Below are positions 7,563 to 16,496 of a stretch of DNA of 64,000 nucleotides, piece by piece. The notes under the pieces are model-generated. The model searched no databases and was not told the DNA's origin. It saw nothing but the letters and a program-made list of their open reading frames with translations. A program made the position numbers and the translations under genes. The first letter of the stretch is position 1; each line of letters opens with the position of its first letter. The stretch comes from Acidovorax sp. Root219 (lineage in GTDB: Bacteria > Pseudomonadota > Gammaproteobacteria > Burkholderiales > Burkholderiaceae_C). The stretch is from assembly GCF_001428665.1 (NCBI RefSeq), contig NZ_LMIJ01000003.1, forward strand, positions 221,575 through 285,574, in the 5' to 3' direction.

Positions 7563-8414
7563 GTGCAGCCGCGCCATCATTCCCTGAACCGCCGCCAGTT
7601 GGTGCTGACAGGCGCTGCCGCTACCGGCCTGGGCAGCCTGGGCTGGGGCAGTGCGGCCCTGGCACAGGGCAGCGCCGCACCGGCGGACCAGCTCGACCGC
7701 ATCTTGCGTAGCAAGGTGCTGCGCGTGGCAGTGCCGCAGGATTTTCCGCCGTTCGGCTTTACGCGCAATGGTGTGCTGGACGGCTTCGACATTGCCGTGG
7801 CGCGCATGCTGGCGGCCGACCTGCGGGTGGCCCTGAAGACCTTGCCCGTGGCCAGCGGTGACCGCATGGCGGCACTGCTGGAAGACCGGGTGGACATCAT
7901 CATCGCCAGCCTGGGCAAGACGGCCGAGCGCGAGCGCGATATCGATTTTTCTGCCGCGTATGCGCCGACCTACATTGGCGTCTTCGGCGAAGCCGCTGCC
8001 CCGGGCGCTGCAGATGCCGCCGCTGCGCTCAAGGGCCGGCGCGTGGGCGTGGTGCGCGGCAGCCTGGAGGAAGCCGAGCTCAAGGCCCAGGTGCCGCAGG
8101 CCACGCCCGTGCTGTTCGACAGCTCGGCCCCGCTGCTCGATGCCTATGTGCGCCACGCCGTCGACGCCTTTGCAGCCGGCAACGTGGTGGCCGAATCGAT
8201 ACCCGACACGGCCCTGCGCGAGCGCATTCGCCGCCTGGCCGTGCTGCGGCAAAGCCCCTGCCACATAGGGGTGCGCAAGCGCGAGCCGCGCCTGCTGGCC
8301 CGGGTGGATGCCTTTTTGGTGCAGGCCAGGTCGTCGCAGGCGCTGATGGTGAATGCCATGCAGTGGTTCAAGCACAGTCTGTCCCCCGACATGTTCCGCG
8401 ACACCAAGGGCTGA
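7563..8414 (+). CDS. Tat-exported periplasmic amino-acid-type solute-binding protein
   Basis: This is a family 3 type solute-binding protein of about 283 residues. A twin-arginine signal (NRRQLVLTGAAATGLGSLG, cleavage near ALAQ) precedes the binding domain, which starts LRVAVPQDFPPFGF and includes GFDIAVARMLAADL and the hinge segments VGVVRGS and DAFAAGN. I chose GTG 7563 because AAGGAG at 7552-7557 lies five bases upstream; a GTG at 7557 overlaps that site. No permease or ATPase gene accompanies it, and it follows dctA by two bases. It may therefore feed an unlinked ABC transporter or act as a sensor partner. The ligand is not predictable from sequence. Confidence 0.85.
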   Translation: MQPRHHSLNRRQLVLTGAAATGLGSLGWGSAALAQGSAAPADQLDRILRSKVLRVAVPQDFPPFGFTRNGVLDGFDIAVARMLAADLRVALKTLPVASGDRMAALLEDRVDIIIASLGKTAERERDIDFSAAYAPTYIGVFGEAAAPGAADAAAALKGRRVGVVRGSLEEAELKAQVPQATPVLFDSSAPLLDAYVRHAVDAFAAGNVVAESIPDTALRERIRRLAVLRQSPCHIGVRKREPRLLARVDAFLVQARSSQALMVNAMQWFKHSLSPDMFRDTKG

Positions 8415-8518
8415 TACGGATTTGCCTTCAAACGTATAGCGTCGTTGGGTCGCCTTGCCGTGCCACAGCACTGTCTGCGGCTCCCCGCCTAGCTATCCGA
8501 TTGAAGGCAAATCCGTAT
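8414..8518 (+). repeat. Long palindromic intergenic element
   Basis: Perfect 18-base inverted arms (8414-8431 and 8501-8518, ATACGGATTTGCCTTCAA and its complement) flank a 69-base interior. The interior also starts and ends with short complementary stretches (atagc and gctat), extending the stem. It begins at the last base of the binding-protein stop codon and contains no gene. The layout fits a repetitive extragenic palindrome or non-autonomous miniature element that also works as a 3'-end hairpin. Confidence 0.7.
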
Positions 8519-8583
8519 GCGCCCCCTCTTTCACCCGGCCTGAATCAAGGCACGCCTCCCATCCACCGCCAGAAGCACCCCCC

Positions 8584-10425
8584 ATGATCACCTCGCTTCG
8601 CACCCGCATCCTGCTCATCACCACGGTCGCCGTCACTGCCGCCCTGGCGTTGACGGGGGCAGCCACCTATTCCATCGTGCGCTCGGCCACGCTGCAGACC
8701 ATCGAGGACAACCTGGCGGCCATTGCCTCGGGCAACACGCTGGCCATCGAGAAATGGGTGGCCGCCAAGGCCATGGCCGTGCAGGCCACTGCCGCTGCGG
8801 TGGAGCCCGGCGACCCGCAGGGCATCGTGCTGCACATGAACAAGGCGGGCGGCTTCCCCGTCACCACGGCGGGCTGGCAGGACAAGCGCTGGGTGTCCAG
8901 CAGCGCCACCACGCCTCCCACCTACGACCCCACGGCACGCCCCTGGTACAAAAGCGCAGTGGCGGCCGGCAAGCTGGTGGTCACCAAGCCCTATGGCGAT
9001 GCCTCAACGGGCGAACCCTTCGTGTCGTTCGCGGCGCCCATCGTGCGCGATGGGGCGGCGCAGGGCGCGGTGAGCGGGGCCGTGCCACTCAAGGGCGTGC
9101 AGGAGGTGGTGGCTGCCGTGCACCCCACGCCCAGCAGCCTGGGTATGGTGATCGACAAGGACGGGCTGGTGCTGGCCCACCCCGATGCGCAGCGCATGCT
9201 CAAGCCTGCGTCGGAGCTGTCGCCCGCCCTCACCCCCGCAGTGGTGGCGGCGCTGCCGGGCGCCGCCCATGCGCTGGAGGTGGACCTGGGGGGTGCGGCC
9301 AAGCTGCTGCGCGCCCTGCCCGTGCCGGGCACGGACTGGTTTTTGGTGGTGGCGCTGGACAAGGCCGAGGCCACGGCGGGGCTGGCCAGCGTGCTGCGCG
9401 CATCGGCCATTGCCACGGTGCTGCTGGCGCTGCTGGCGGCCGGGGCGTGCGCGCTGCTCACGGCGCAGTCGTTTCGGCGCCTGTCGCAGGTGCGCGATGC
9501 GATGGACGAGATCGGCTCCGGCGGCGGCGACCTGACCCACCGCCTGCCTGTGACCGGGCGCGACGAGGTGGCGCAGATCGCCTCGTCGTTCAACGCCTTC
9601 GTGGACAAGATCGGTGCGGTGCTGCTGGACGTGCGCCAGGGCGTGGAGTCGATGAAGACGGCCACCGACGAGATCAAGGCCGGCAACCACGACCTGTCGC
9701 ACCGAACCGAGACCTCGGCCAGCAACCTGCAGGAGACATCTGCCTCGCTGTCGCAACTGACGGCCACCGTGCAGCAGTCGGCCGATGCCGCCGCGCAGGC
9801 GGCGCAGCTGGCGCGCGCGGCCAGTGCCGCCGCCACGCGCGGTGGCGAGGTGGTGGCCGGCGCGGTGAGCACCATGGACGAGATCTCCAGCGCATCCGCC
9901 CGCATTGGCGAGATCATCGGCGTGATCGACTCCATCGCCTTTCAGACCAACATTCTGGCGCTGAACGCTGCGGTGGAGGCAGCGCGCGCCGGCGAGAACG
10001 GCCGGGGCTTTGCCGTGGTGGCCAGCGAGGTGCGCAGCCTGGCGCACCGCAGCGCCACGGCGGCGCAGGAGGTGCGCGCGCTGATCAACACCTCGGGCGC
10101 CAGCGTGGCCACGGGCACGCAGCGTGTGCGCGCGGCAGGCCAGACCATGGACGAGATCGTGCACAGCATCCAGCGCGTGGCGCAGATCGTGGGCGAAATC
10201 AATGGATCCATGACCGAGCAGAGTGCCGGCATCGGCCAGATCAACCAGGCGGTTGCAGAGATGGACCGCGCGACACAGCAAAATGCAGCCTTGGTCGAAG
10301 AATCCACCGCCGCATCGGCAGTGCTCAACGACCAGGCCCACCACCTGTCGCGCACGGTGGCGGGCTTCACCCTCGAAGCCTCCCCCGCGCCCAACCGGGC
10401 CCGCCTGCCGGCCTCGCCCTACTGA
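8584..10425 (+). CDS. Methyl-accepting chemotaxis protein with periplasmic Cache-type sensor
   Basis: This is a 613-residue chemoreceptor. TM1 lies near residues 8-30. A periplasmic Cache-type ligand domain (about 32-270) includes the typical [14 protein letters not shown] segment. TM2 is near 273-294, followed by HAMP (about 295-350) and the coiled-coil signalling domain. The highly conserved hairpin tip [15 protein letters not shown] begins near residue 457. A C-terminal NWETF-type tether for CheR/CheB is absent. ATG 8584 gives a proper N-terminal membrane helix; an upstream in-frame extension would begin inside the palindromic element. Ligands of such sensors are often amino or organic acids; the dctA neighbour suggests organic acids, but this is inference. 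Confidence 0.92.
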   Translation: MITSLRTRILLITTVAVTAALALTGAATYSIVRSATLQTIEDNLAAIASGNTLAIEKWVAAKAMAVQATAAAVEPGDPQGIVLHMNKAGGFPVTTAGWQDKRWVSSSATTPPTYDPTARPWYKSAVAAGKLVVTKPYGDASTGEPFVSFAAPIVRDGAAQGAVSGAVPLKGVQEVVAAVHPTPSSLGMVIDKDGLVLAHPDAQRMLKPASELSPALTPAVVAALPGAAHALEVDLGGAAKLLRALPVPGTDWFLVVALDKAEATAGLASVLRASAIATVLLALLAAGACALLTAQSFRRLSQVRDAMDEIGSGGGDLTHRLPVTGRDEVAQIASSFNAFVDKIGAVLLDVRQGVESMKTATDEIKAGNHDLSHRTETSASNLQETSASLSQLTATVQQSADAAAQAAQLARAASAAATRGGEVVAGAVSTMDEISSASARIGEIIGVIDSIAFQTNILALNAAVEAARAGENGRGFAVVASEVRSLAHRSATAAQEVRALINTSGASVATGTQRVRAAGQTMDEIVHSIQRVAQIVGEINGSMTEQSAGIGQINQAVAEMDRATQQNAALVEESTAASAVLNDQAHHLSRTVAGFTLEASPAPNRARLPASPY

Positions 10426-10439
10426 CGACCACCACGCCC

Positions 10440-11132
10440 ATGAGCATCAGCCAGACCCAGATCGCACAACAGGTGGTGGAATCCATCCTGGCCCAGAAGC
10501 TCGCCCCCGGCGAGCGCCTGGGCGAGCAGGAGCTGGCCGACCTGTTCGGCGTGAGCCGCACCCTGGTGCGCGAGGCGCTGATGCAGTTGCAGGCGCGCGG
10601 TTTTGTGGAGGTGCGCCCGCGCCGGGGCTGGTACGTGGTGGAGCCCACGGTGGAGGACGCGCGCGACGCGTTCTCGGCTCGGCGCATCATCGAGTCGGGC
10701 ATATTGGCCGACGCGGGGCGGCCGCTGCAGTCGGTGACGCCGCGGCTGCGCGCCCACATTGCCGAGGAGCAACTGGCCATCGAAGGGGCGGACGCGGCGA
10801 CGCGCGCCTTTTTGCTGGCCGACTTTCACGTCTGCCTGGCCGAGAGCATGGGCCACCGCAGCCTGAGCGACATACTGCGCGACCTGACGGCTCGCACCAC
10901 GCTGGCGGCATCGCTCTACCAGTCGCGGCACGAGGCCAGCCAGTCGTGCGCCGAGCACGAGTCCATCGTCGAGGCGCTGGAAGCCGGCGACACGGCCCTG
11001 GCGCGCGAGCGGCTGCTGGCGCACATCGGCCATGTGGAAGCGGCCCTGAACCCAGGGCAGCCGCTGGTACGCGACCGGCTGCGCGATTCGCTGACACCGC
11101 TGGCGGGCCCTCGGGCTGGCACGGACGGCTGA
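10440..11132 (+). CDS. GntR-family regulator, FCD subfamily
   Basis: This 230-residue repressor has an N-terminal winged helix (about 5-70; LADLFGVSRTLVREALMQLQ) and an all-helical FCD ligand domain (about 80-215). The FCD metal-site His and Asp residues are plausibly in DFHVCLAESMGH and the later AEHESIVEAL. FCD members usually sense small carboxylates or nucleobase breakdown products. It starts 14 bases after the chemoreceptor stop and lies just upstream of the NCS1 permease operon, whose leader contains a TTGTATACAA palindrome of the size bound by this family. Control of 11354-13619 is a reasonable inference. Confidence 0.88.
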   Translation: MSISQTQIAQQVVESILAQKLAPGERLGEQELADLFGVSRTLVREALMQLQARGFVEVRPRRGWYVVEPTVEDARDAFSARRIIESGILADAGRPLQSVTPRLRAHIAEEQLAIEGADAATRAFLLADFHVCLAESMGHRSLSDILRDLTARTTLAASLYQSRHEASQSCAEHESIVEALEAGDTALARERLLAHIGHVEAALNPGQPLVRDRLRDSLTPLAGPRAGTDG

Positions 11133-11164
11133 ACCGCCCTCTCGCCTTTTCCCCTTCTCTCATT

Positions 11165-11201
11165 GCCGCCCCGGCCGTCAAGGCCCGGGCGGCTTTGTTT
11201 T
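11165..11201 (+). terminator. Rho-independent terminator after the GntR gene
   Basis: GCCGCCCCGGCC and GGCCCGGGCGGC form a GC-rich stem with a gtcaa loop, followed by TTTGTTTTG. It separates the GntR gene from the NCS1 permease promoter region. Confidence 0.8.
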
Positions 11202-11273
11202 GGGCGCTGCGAAACACCCACGGGTAAACCCCAGGCATTTCCCGTTCAGACGGTGTTTTATTGCATCCATTTT

Positions 11274-11283
11274 TTGTATACAA
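11274..11283 (+). promoter_or_regulatory. TTGTATACAA palindrome, likely GntR operator
   Basis: A perfect ten-base palindrome lies 71 bases before the GTG start of the NCS1 permease gene. TGTATACA-centred sites are typical of FCD-type GntR regulators. A closely related GTGTATACAC lies upstream of the NCS2 permease at 14666-14675, so one or both GntR regulators in this region may control both transport genes. Confidence 0.5.
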
Positions 11284-11353
11284 ATATAGGGTGCAACTTT
11301 CAACCAGGCCGCAGATGTCTGGAACCCGTCCTTTTCCACACGAGGAGACACCC

Positions 11354-12838
11354 GTGAACACAGCCGTCAGCAGCACCCCTCTGGCCGGGGGCACAGCGCC
11401 CGCCGGGCCGCACCATGACAACGCCCTGATCAAGCCGGGCTACGACCCGCGCCTGACTAATGAAGACCTGGCGCCCCTGAAGCGCCAGACCTGGGGGCAG
11501 TACAACATTTTCGCGTTCTGGATGTCCGACGTGCACAGCGTGGGCGGCTACATCACGGCGGGCAGCCTGTTCGCGCTGGGCCTGTCGAGCTGGCAGGTGC
11601 TGGTGGCGCTGCTGGTGGGCATCGTCATCGTGCAGTTCTTCTGCAACCTGGTGGCCAAGCCCAGCCAGGTGACGGGCACGCCCTACCCGGTGATCTGCCG
11701 GGCATCGTTCGGGGTGCTGGGGGCGAACATACCGGCCATCATCCGAGGGTTGATCGCGGTGGCGTGGTACGGCATACAGACCTATCTGGCGTCGGGGGCC
11801 TTCTTGCTGCTGGCGCTGCACTTCTTTCCGAACCTGGCGCCGTATGCCGATGTGGCGCAGCACGGGTTTGCAGGGCTGTCGAGCCTGGGGTGGCTGGCGT
11901 TCATGGTGATGTGGGTGCTGCAGGCGCTGGTGTTCTGGCACGGCATGGAGGCGATCCGCAAGTTCATCGACTGGGCGGGCCCGGCGGTGTATGTGGTGAT
12001 GGCCGTGCTGTGCGGCTGGCTGGTATGGAAGGCGGGTTGGAAGAACATCGACCTGAACCTGGGGGGCGTGAAGTTTCAGGGCTGGGATGCGCTGCCGGTG
12101 ATGCTCTCGGCGATTGCGCTGGTGGTGAGCTATTTCAGCGGGCCGATGCTCAACTTTGGCGACTTCTCGCGCTACGGCAAGAGCTTTGATGCAGTGAAGA
12201 AGGGCAACTTCTGGGGCCTGCCCATCAACTTCGTGTTCTTCTCGCTGCTGACGGTGGTGACCACGGCGGCCACGCTGCCGGTGTTTGGCGAGCTGATCAC
12301 CGACCCGGTGCACACCGTGAGCAAGATCGACAGCACCACGGCGGTGGTGCTGGGCGCGCTGACCTTCATGATCGCCACGGTGGGCATCAACATCGTGGCC
12401 AACTTCGTGTCGCCAGCGTTCGACTTTTCGAACGTGGCGCCGCAGCACATCAGCTGGCGCACGGGCGGCATGATCGCCGCGGTGGGCTCGATCTTCATCA
12501 CGCCGTGGAACCTGTACGCCAACCCCGAGGTGATCCACTACACGCTGGACGTGCTGGGCTCGTTCATCGGGCCGCTGTTCGGCATCCTGATTGCCGACTA
12601 CTACTTCGTGCGGCGCCAGCAGGTGCTGGTGGACGAGCTGTACACCATGAACAGCCGCGGCGCCTACTGGTACAGCAAGGGCTACAACCCGCGCGCGATC
12701 TGGACGCTGATCCCATCGGCCCTTGTGCCCATCCTGTGCGTGATGGTGCCCGTGCTGCGGCCGGCCGCCAACTACGCCTGGTTCATCGGCATGGGCCTGG
12801 GCTTCGTCATCTACCTTGCATTGAACCGAAAGAGCTGA
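11354..12838 (+). CDS. NCS1-family nucleobase/ureide:cation symporter
   Basis: This 494-residue permease has about 12 membrane segments and belongs to the NCS1 family (hydantoin, allantoin, uracil, cytosine transporters). Family marks include the N-terminal LAPLKRQTWGQYNIFAFWMS, the long TM1-TM3 block and the loop GPMLNFGDFSRYGKS. GTG 11354 has GAGGAG seven bases upstream. Starting earlier would place the predicted operator inside the coding region, so I rejected the longer frame. It is followed after four bases by an allantoin/hydantoin racemase-like gene, which favours allantoin or a hydantoin as substrate over a pyrimidine base. Confidence 0.9.
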   Translation: MNTAVSSTPLAGGTAPAGPHHDNALIKPGYDPRLTNEDLAPLKRQTWGQYNIFAFWMSDVHSVGGYITAGSLFALGLSSWQVLVALLVGIVIVQFFCNLVAKPSQVTGTPYPVICRASFGVLGANIPAIIRGLIAVAWYGIQTYLASGAFLLLALHFFPNLAPYADVAQHGFAGLSSLGWLAFMVMWVLQALVFWHGMEAIRKFIDWAGPAVYVVMAVLCGWLVWKAGWKNIDLNLGGVKFQGWDALPVMLSAIALVVSYFSGPMLNFGDFSRYGKSFDAVKKGNFWGLPINFVFFSLLTVVTTAATLPVFGELITDPVHTVSKIDSTTAVVLGALTFMIATVGINIVANFVSPAFDFSNVAPQHISWRTGGMIAAVGSIFITPWNLYANPEVIHYTLDVLGSFIGPLFGILIADYYFVRRQQVLVDELYTMNSRGAYWYSKGYNPRAIWTLIPSALVPILCVMVPVLRPAANYAWFIGMGLGFVIYLALNRKS

Positions 12839-12842
12839 GCCC

Positions 12843-13619
12843 GTGCGCATCAAGATCATCAACCCCAACACCACCTGGAGCATGACCGAGAAGATCGGTG
12901 CCTGCGCGCGCGCCGTGGCGCGGCCGGGCACCGAGGTGGTGGCGGTGAGCCCCGCCATGGGCCCGGCCTCCATCGAGAGCCATTACGACGAGGCGCTGGC
13001 CGTGCCCGGCCTGCTGCAGGAGATTGCAGCGGGCGAGCGCGAGGGGATGGACGGCTATGTGATCGCCTGCTTTGGCGACCCGGGCCTGAAGCCCGCGCGC
13101 GAGCTGGCGCGCGGCCCGGTGGTGGGCATTGCCGAGGCGGCCATGCACCTGGCCAGCATGGTGGGCTCTCGCTTTTCAGTGGTGACCACGCTGGGCCGCA
13201 CCATGGGCCAGGCCTGGCACCTGGCCGAGATCTACGGCATGCAGCGCTTTTGCGCCAACGTGCGCGCCTGCGAGCTGCCGGTGCTGGAGCTGGAGGTGCC
13301 GGGCTCGAACGCGCGCGAACGCATCACCGACGAATGCCGCCGCGCGCTGGCCGAGGACGGCTGCGACACCCTGGTGCTGGGCTGCGCGGGCATGGCCGAT
13401 CTGTGCGAGCACATCAGCCACACGCTGGGCGTGCCGGTGATCGACGGCGTGGCGGCTGCCACGTCGATGGTCGAATCATTGGTGCTGCTGGGCCTGCGCA
13501 CGAGCAAGCACGGCGAGCTGGCGCGGCCGCTGCCCAAGGCCATGGCCGGGGCATTGGCGGGGTTTGCGCTGGCGCCCATGGCGGCGGTGCCGCCAGCCCG
13601 CATATCCCGCGCCGCCTGA
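12843..13619 (+). CDS. Asp/Glu/hydantoin racemase family protein, probable allantoin racemase
   Basis: The product has 258 residues. Racemases of this family invert a stereocentre by proton transfer between two cysteines. Both are present: ACFGDPGL (about 77-84) and VLGCAGMADL (about 178-187), with the N-terminal KIINPNTTWSMTEKI typical of the family. The GTG start is four bases after the NCS1 permease stop, so they share an operon. Together they would take up and interconvert enantiomers of allantoin or a 5-substituted hydantoin. No allantoinase or hydantoinase gene is next to it. The Pro-rich C-terminal tail of about 20 residues looks dispensable. Confidence 0.85.
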   Translation: MRIKIINPNTTWSMTEKIGACARAVARPGTEVVAVSPAMGPASIESHYDEALAVPGLLQEIAAGEREGMDGYVIACFGDPGLKPARELARGPVVGIAEAAMHLASMVGSRFSVVTTLGRTMGQAWHLAEIYGMQRFCANVRACELPVLELEVPGSNARERITDECRRALAEDGCDTLVLGCAGMADLCEHISHTLGVPVIDGVAAATSMVESLVLLGLRTSKHGELARPLPKAMAGALAGFALAPMAAVPPARISRAA

Positions 13620-13665
13620 GGCCTGCTGCACTGCAGCCCGGCCAATCAGGCCACAATCGGCCACC

Positions 13666-14433
13666 ATGCCCCGCGCCCGTACGAGCCCCACAGCCCTTCC
13701 CGCCGACCTGACGCCTGCTGCCGAACCAGCGCCCGAAGCGGCAGCGGCGGACGGGCGCCTGGCCTCCACCGAGAGCATTGCGCAGGACCTGGCCACCGCC
13801 ATCGTCGAAAAGCGCCTGCCCCCGGGCACCTGGCTGCGCGAGGAGGCGCTGGGCCGCGTGTACACCGTGAGCCGCACCAAGATACGTGCGGCGCTGGTGA
13901 TGCTGTCCAAGGACAAGCTGATCGAGATCATCCCCGACAAGGGCGCCTTTGTGAGCCGGCCCAGCGTGCAGGAGGCGCGCGAGGTGTTCAGCGTGCGCCG
14001 CGTGCTCGAGGCCGAGGTGGTGCGCCTGTTCATCGCCAGCGCCACGCCGGCCGACTACCAGATGCTGGAGCAGCACATCCGCTTTGAGCGGGCGGCGCTG
14101 CGAGAGAGCACGACCACCGGCCGGGTGCGCGAGAAGCTGCTGGGCGACTTTCACGTGGTGCTGGCCGAGGCGGCCGGCAACCAGACCCTGGCGCAGCTGG
14201 TGCGCGACCTGGTAGCCCGCAGCTCGCTGATCGCCATGCTGTACGACTCGTCGAACGACCCGCACTGCTCGTCCGAGGAGCATGCCGACTTTCTGGCGCT
14301 GTGCAAAGGCGGCAACGTGCAGGCCGCCGTAGCCAGCATGACGGAGCACCTGCAGCGCATCGAGGCGAATCTGGCGCTGGACACCGGGCGGCCGGACCGG
14401 CAGCTCGACCTCGTCAAGGCCTTGCTGGCCTGA
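13666..14433 (+). CDS. GntR-family regulator, FCD subfamily
   Basis: This 255-residue regulator has a disordered Pro/Ala-rich N-terminus (about 1-35), a winged helix (about 38-100; VYTVSRTKIRAALVMLSKDKL) and an FCD domain (about 110-245). It lies between the racemase and the NCS2 purine permease, so purine or ureide control is likely. The helix-turn-helix differs from the GntR protein at 10440 (Lys-Ile-Arg in place of Leu-Val-Arg), so the two need not bind identical operators. ATG 13666 places the start after the intergenic gap. Confidence 0.87.
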   Translation: MPRARTSPTALPADLTPAAEPAPEAAAADGRLASTESIAQDLATAIVEKRLPPGTWLREEALGRVYTVSRTKIRAALVMLSKDKLIEIIPDKGAFVSRPSVQEAREVFSVRRVLEAEVVRLFIASATPADYQMLEQHIRFERAALRESTTTGRVREKLLGDFHVVLAEAAGNQTLAQLVRDLVARSSLIAMLYDSSNDPHCSSEEHADFLALCKGGNVQAAVASMTEHLQRIEANLALDTGRPDRQLDLVKALLA

Positions 14434-14469
14434 TCTTCCCCCAACGACTGCAGAGTCTGCGACTTCCTC

Positions 14470-14632
14470 GGGCAGCGCAAAGCCGAGTCTTTGCGATGGT
14501 GCGTGCGCTGATTTGAGATGGGCTGCTAGGCGCAAAGCGCAGCCATAGTGGAGCTATGGCGAGCATTTGCAACAACGCAGACCGCTCAACGCAGCGTGCG
14601 CGGTGCGCAATGGGCTTGGCTTTGCGCTGCCC
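14470..14632 (+). repeat. 163-base palindromic element with 15-base terminal inverted repeats
   Basis: Perfect terminal inverted repeats GGGCAGCGCAAAGCC (14470-14484 and complement 14618-14632) flank an interior. Its core (gatgggctgctaggcgcaaa through gctatggcgagcatttgcaa) recurs in opposite orientation at about 39370-39450 within a second palindromic element. It contains no gene and fills most of the gap before the permease promoter. This is a dispersed miniature element or large REP-type palindrome. Confidence 0.7.
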
Positions 14633-14665
14633 TAGGGTTTACCGGGATAAGGTTGCCGCCATATC

Positions 14666-14675
14666 GTGTATACAC
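14666..14675 (+). promoter_or_regulatory. GTGTATACAC palindrome, likely GntR operator
   Basis: A perfect ten-base palindrome lies 91 bases before the permease ATG; TGTACA recurs at 14692-14697. It is related to the TTGTATACAA site before the NCS1 permease, which suggests common control of the two transporters. Confidence 0.45.
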
Positions 14676-14765
14676 TTTTTGTATGGATGGCTGTACACGT
14701 TATGGCGTGCGCCGTCCGCATTCCAACGACACCCGACAGACCGACCCACCCGAAGGAGCTTTGCC

Positions 14766-16253
14766 ATGCAACCGTCCGTGCACCCTGTGGATGAACAACT
14801 GCCCATAGCGCGCCTGGGGGCGCTGGGGCTGCAGCATGTGCTGGTGATGTATGCCGGGGCGGTGGCGGTGCCGCTGATCGTGGGCCGGGCGCTGAACCTC
14901 ACGCCCGACCAGGTGGCCAAGCTGATTTCGGCCGATCTGTTCGTCTGTGGCCTGGTCACGCTGATCCAGGCGCTGGGCGCCACACGCTGGTTCGGCATCC
15001 AGCTGCCGGTGATGATGGGGGTGACCTTTGCCTCGGTGGCGCCGATGGTGTCCATGGCGCAGAGCACCAGCGGCACGGCGGGGGCGGGGCTGATCTTTGG
15101 CTCGGTGATCGGGGCGGGGGTGATATCGATCCTCATCGCGCCCATGGTCAGCCGCATGCTGCGGTTTTTTCCGCCGGTGGTCACGGGCACCATCATCGCG
15201 GTCATCGGCATCAGCCTGATGCGCGTGGGCATCAACTGGATCTTTGGCAACCCCGTGGGGCCCACAGCGCCCAACGTGGTGAACCCCGACCACATCAAAT
15301 GGCTGACCGAGGCGCAGTCGGCCGCCGGGGCGCCCGGCTCGTCGCTGCCGCCCGTGCCCAAGGGCTTTGCGGTGGTGCCCACGGTGCCCAACCCGCGCTA
15401 TGCAGACCTGACGGGCGTGGGCATTTCGGCGCTGGTGCTGGTGTCCATCTTGCTGATCGCCAAGTTTGCCAAGGGCTTCATCGCCAACATCTCGGTGCTG
15501 CTGGGCATTGTGATCGGGGCGGTGGCCGCTGCCGCCATGGGCATGATGTCGTTCGAGAAGGTGGGCAAGGCCGACTGGTTCGACCTGGTGCTTCCGTTCG
15601 AGATCGCGTTGCCGGTGTTCGACCCCATCCTGATTTTGACCATGACGCTGGTGATGGTGGTGGTGATGATCGAGTCGACCGGCATGTTTTTGGCGCTGGG
15701 CGAGATGACCGACCGCAAGATCGACCAGGCCGCCCTGACGCGGGGCCTGCGCACCGATGGCCTGGGCACGTTGCTGGGCGGTGTGTTCAACACCTTCCCG
15801 TACACCAGCTTCTCGCAGAACGTGGGGCTGGTGGCGGTGACGGGCGTGAAGAGCCGCTTTGTCTGCGTGGCTGGCGGCGTGATCCTGATCATCCTGGGCG
15901 TGCTGCCCAAGATGGCGGCGCTGGTGGAGTCGCTGCCCACCATGGTGCTGGGCGGTGCGGGGCTGGTGATGTTCGGCATGGTGGCGGCCACGGGCATCCG
16001 CATCCTGGGCGGGGTGGATTTCAAGACCAACCGCTTCAACGCGATGATCGTCGCCGTATCCATCGGCGTGGGCATGATCCCGCTGATCGCGCCGAGCTTT
16101 CGACAGTGGATGCCGCATGCCATCCATCCGCTGATCGAATCGGGCATTTTGCTGGCCTCAATCACGGCCGTGGCGCTGAATGTATTTTTCAACGGCGCCA
16201 GCAAGGACACCAGCGCTGCCGTGAACGCAGCGCGCCAGGCAGAAGCCCACTGA
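14766..16253 (+). CDS. NCS2 (NAT) family xanthine/uric acid permease
   Basis: This 495-residue cation symporter is of the nucleobase-ascorbate transporter family, with about 14 membrane segments. The NAT signature is intact as SQNVGLVAVTG (Gln at about 351), and the TM1 region has the family LQHVLVMYAGAVAVPLIVG. The earlier helix-8 carboxylate is present (MIESTGMFLALGEMT). The sequence looks most like urate/xanthine permeases of the UacT/PucJ group rather than uracil permease UraA. ATG 14766 follows GAAGGAGCTTTGCC. A strong terminator follows. Purine import fits the xanthine-type riboswitches and deaminases further along. Confidence 0.9.
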   Translation: MQPSVHPVDEQLPIARLGALGLQHVLVMYAGAVAVPLIVGRALNLTPDQVAKLISADLFVCGLVTLIQALGATRWFGIQLPVMMGVTFASVAPMVSMAQSTSGTAGAGLIFGSVIGAGVISILIAPMVSRMLRFFPPVVTGTIIAVIGISLMRVGINWIFGNPVGPTAPNVVNPDHIKWLTEAQSAAGAPGSSLPPVPKGFAVVPTVPNPRYADLTGVGISALVLVSILLIAKFAKGFIANISVLLGIVIGAVAAAAMGMMSFEKVGKADWFDLVLPFEIALPVFDPILILTMTLVMVVVMIESTGMFLALGEMTDRKIDQAALTRGLRTDGLGTLLGGVFNTFPYTSFSQNVGLVAVTGVKSRFVCVAGGVILIILGVLPKMAALVESLPTMVLGGAGLVMFGMVAATGIRILGGVDFKTNRFNAMIVAVSIGVGMIPLIAPSFRQWMPHAIHPLIESGILLASITAVALNVFFNGASKDTSAAVNAARQAEAH

Positions 16254-16274
16254 TCCGGCTCGCCCCAATCAACC

Positions 16275-16306
16275 AAGCCCCCGGCTGACCACCGGGGGCT
16301 TTTTTG
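16275..16306 (+). terminator. Strong Rho-independent terminator after the NCS2 permease
   Basis: AAGCCCCCGG and CCGGGGGCTT pair perfectly around a seven-base loop, followed by a run of T. This cleanly separates the purine permease from the next operon. Confidence 0.92.
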
Positions 16307-16452
16307 TTTCCAGGGCCCGGTGTGGACCGCTTTGCAAGAGAAACCCATGCAACACCGATGGAAAAGGGGGACAGTCCGCCGGCGAACATTTTCCCTCTGG
16401 GGCGGGTTGTGCTTCGGCCACACAAGTTCGCAACTTGCACCCATGCAACCTG

Positions 16453-16470
16453 ACGTACAGTGCGGTACGT
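16453..16470 (+). promoter_or_regulatory. ACGTAC-N6-GTACGT palindrome before the PspA/AAA/ABC operon
   Basis: A perfect inverted repeat of six-base arms with a six-base spacer ends 26 bases before the first ATG of the nine-gene operon. The position suits an operator or leader hairpin. It resembles no regulator site I can name. An AAGGAAT ribosome site follows at 16487-16493. Confidence 0.4.
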
Positions 16471-16496
16471 TACATTGATCCTTTGCAAGGAATCCA

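Noticed and set aside
8754..10439. In-frame upstream extension of the GntR gene through the chemoreceptor
   Set aside because: It is the shifted-frame shadow of the chemoreceptor (Gly/Arg/Ala-rich); the regulator begins at ATG 10440.
11261..11353. ATG 11261 as start of the NCS1 permease
   Set aside because: It would put the TTGTATACAA operator and ribosome site inside the gene; GTG 11354 has a well-placed GAGGAG.
16398..16413. Possible sigma-54 site before the PspA operon
   Set aside because: TGGGGCGGGTTGTGCT has correct GG-N10-GC spacing but deviates at three key positions and no activator gene is near; kept only as a remote possibility.
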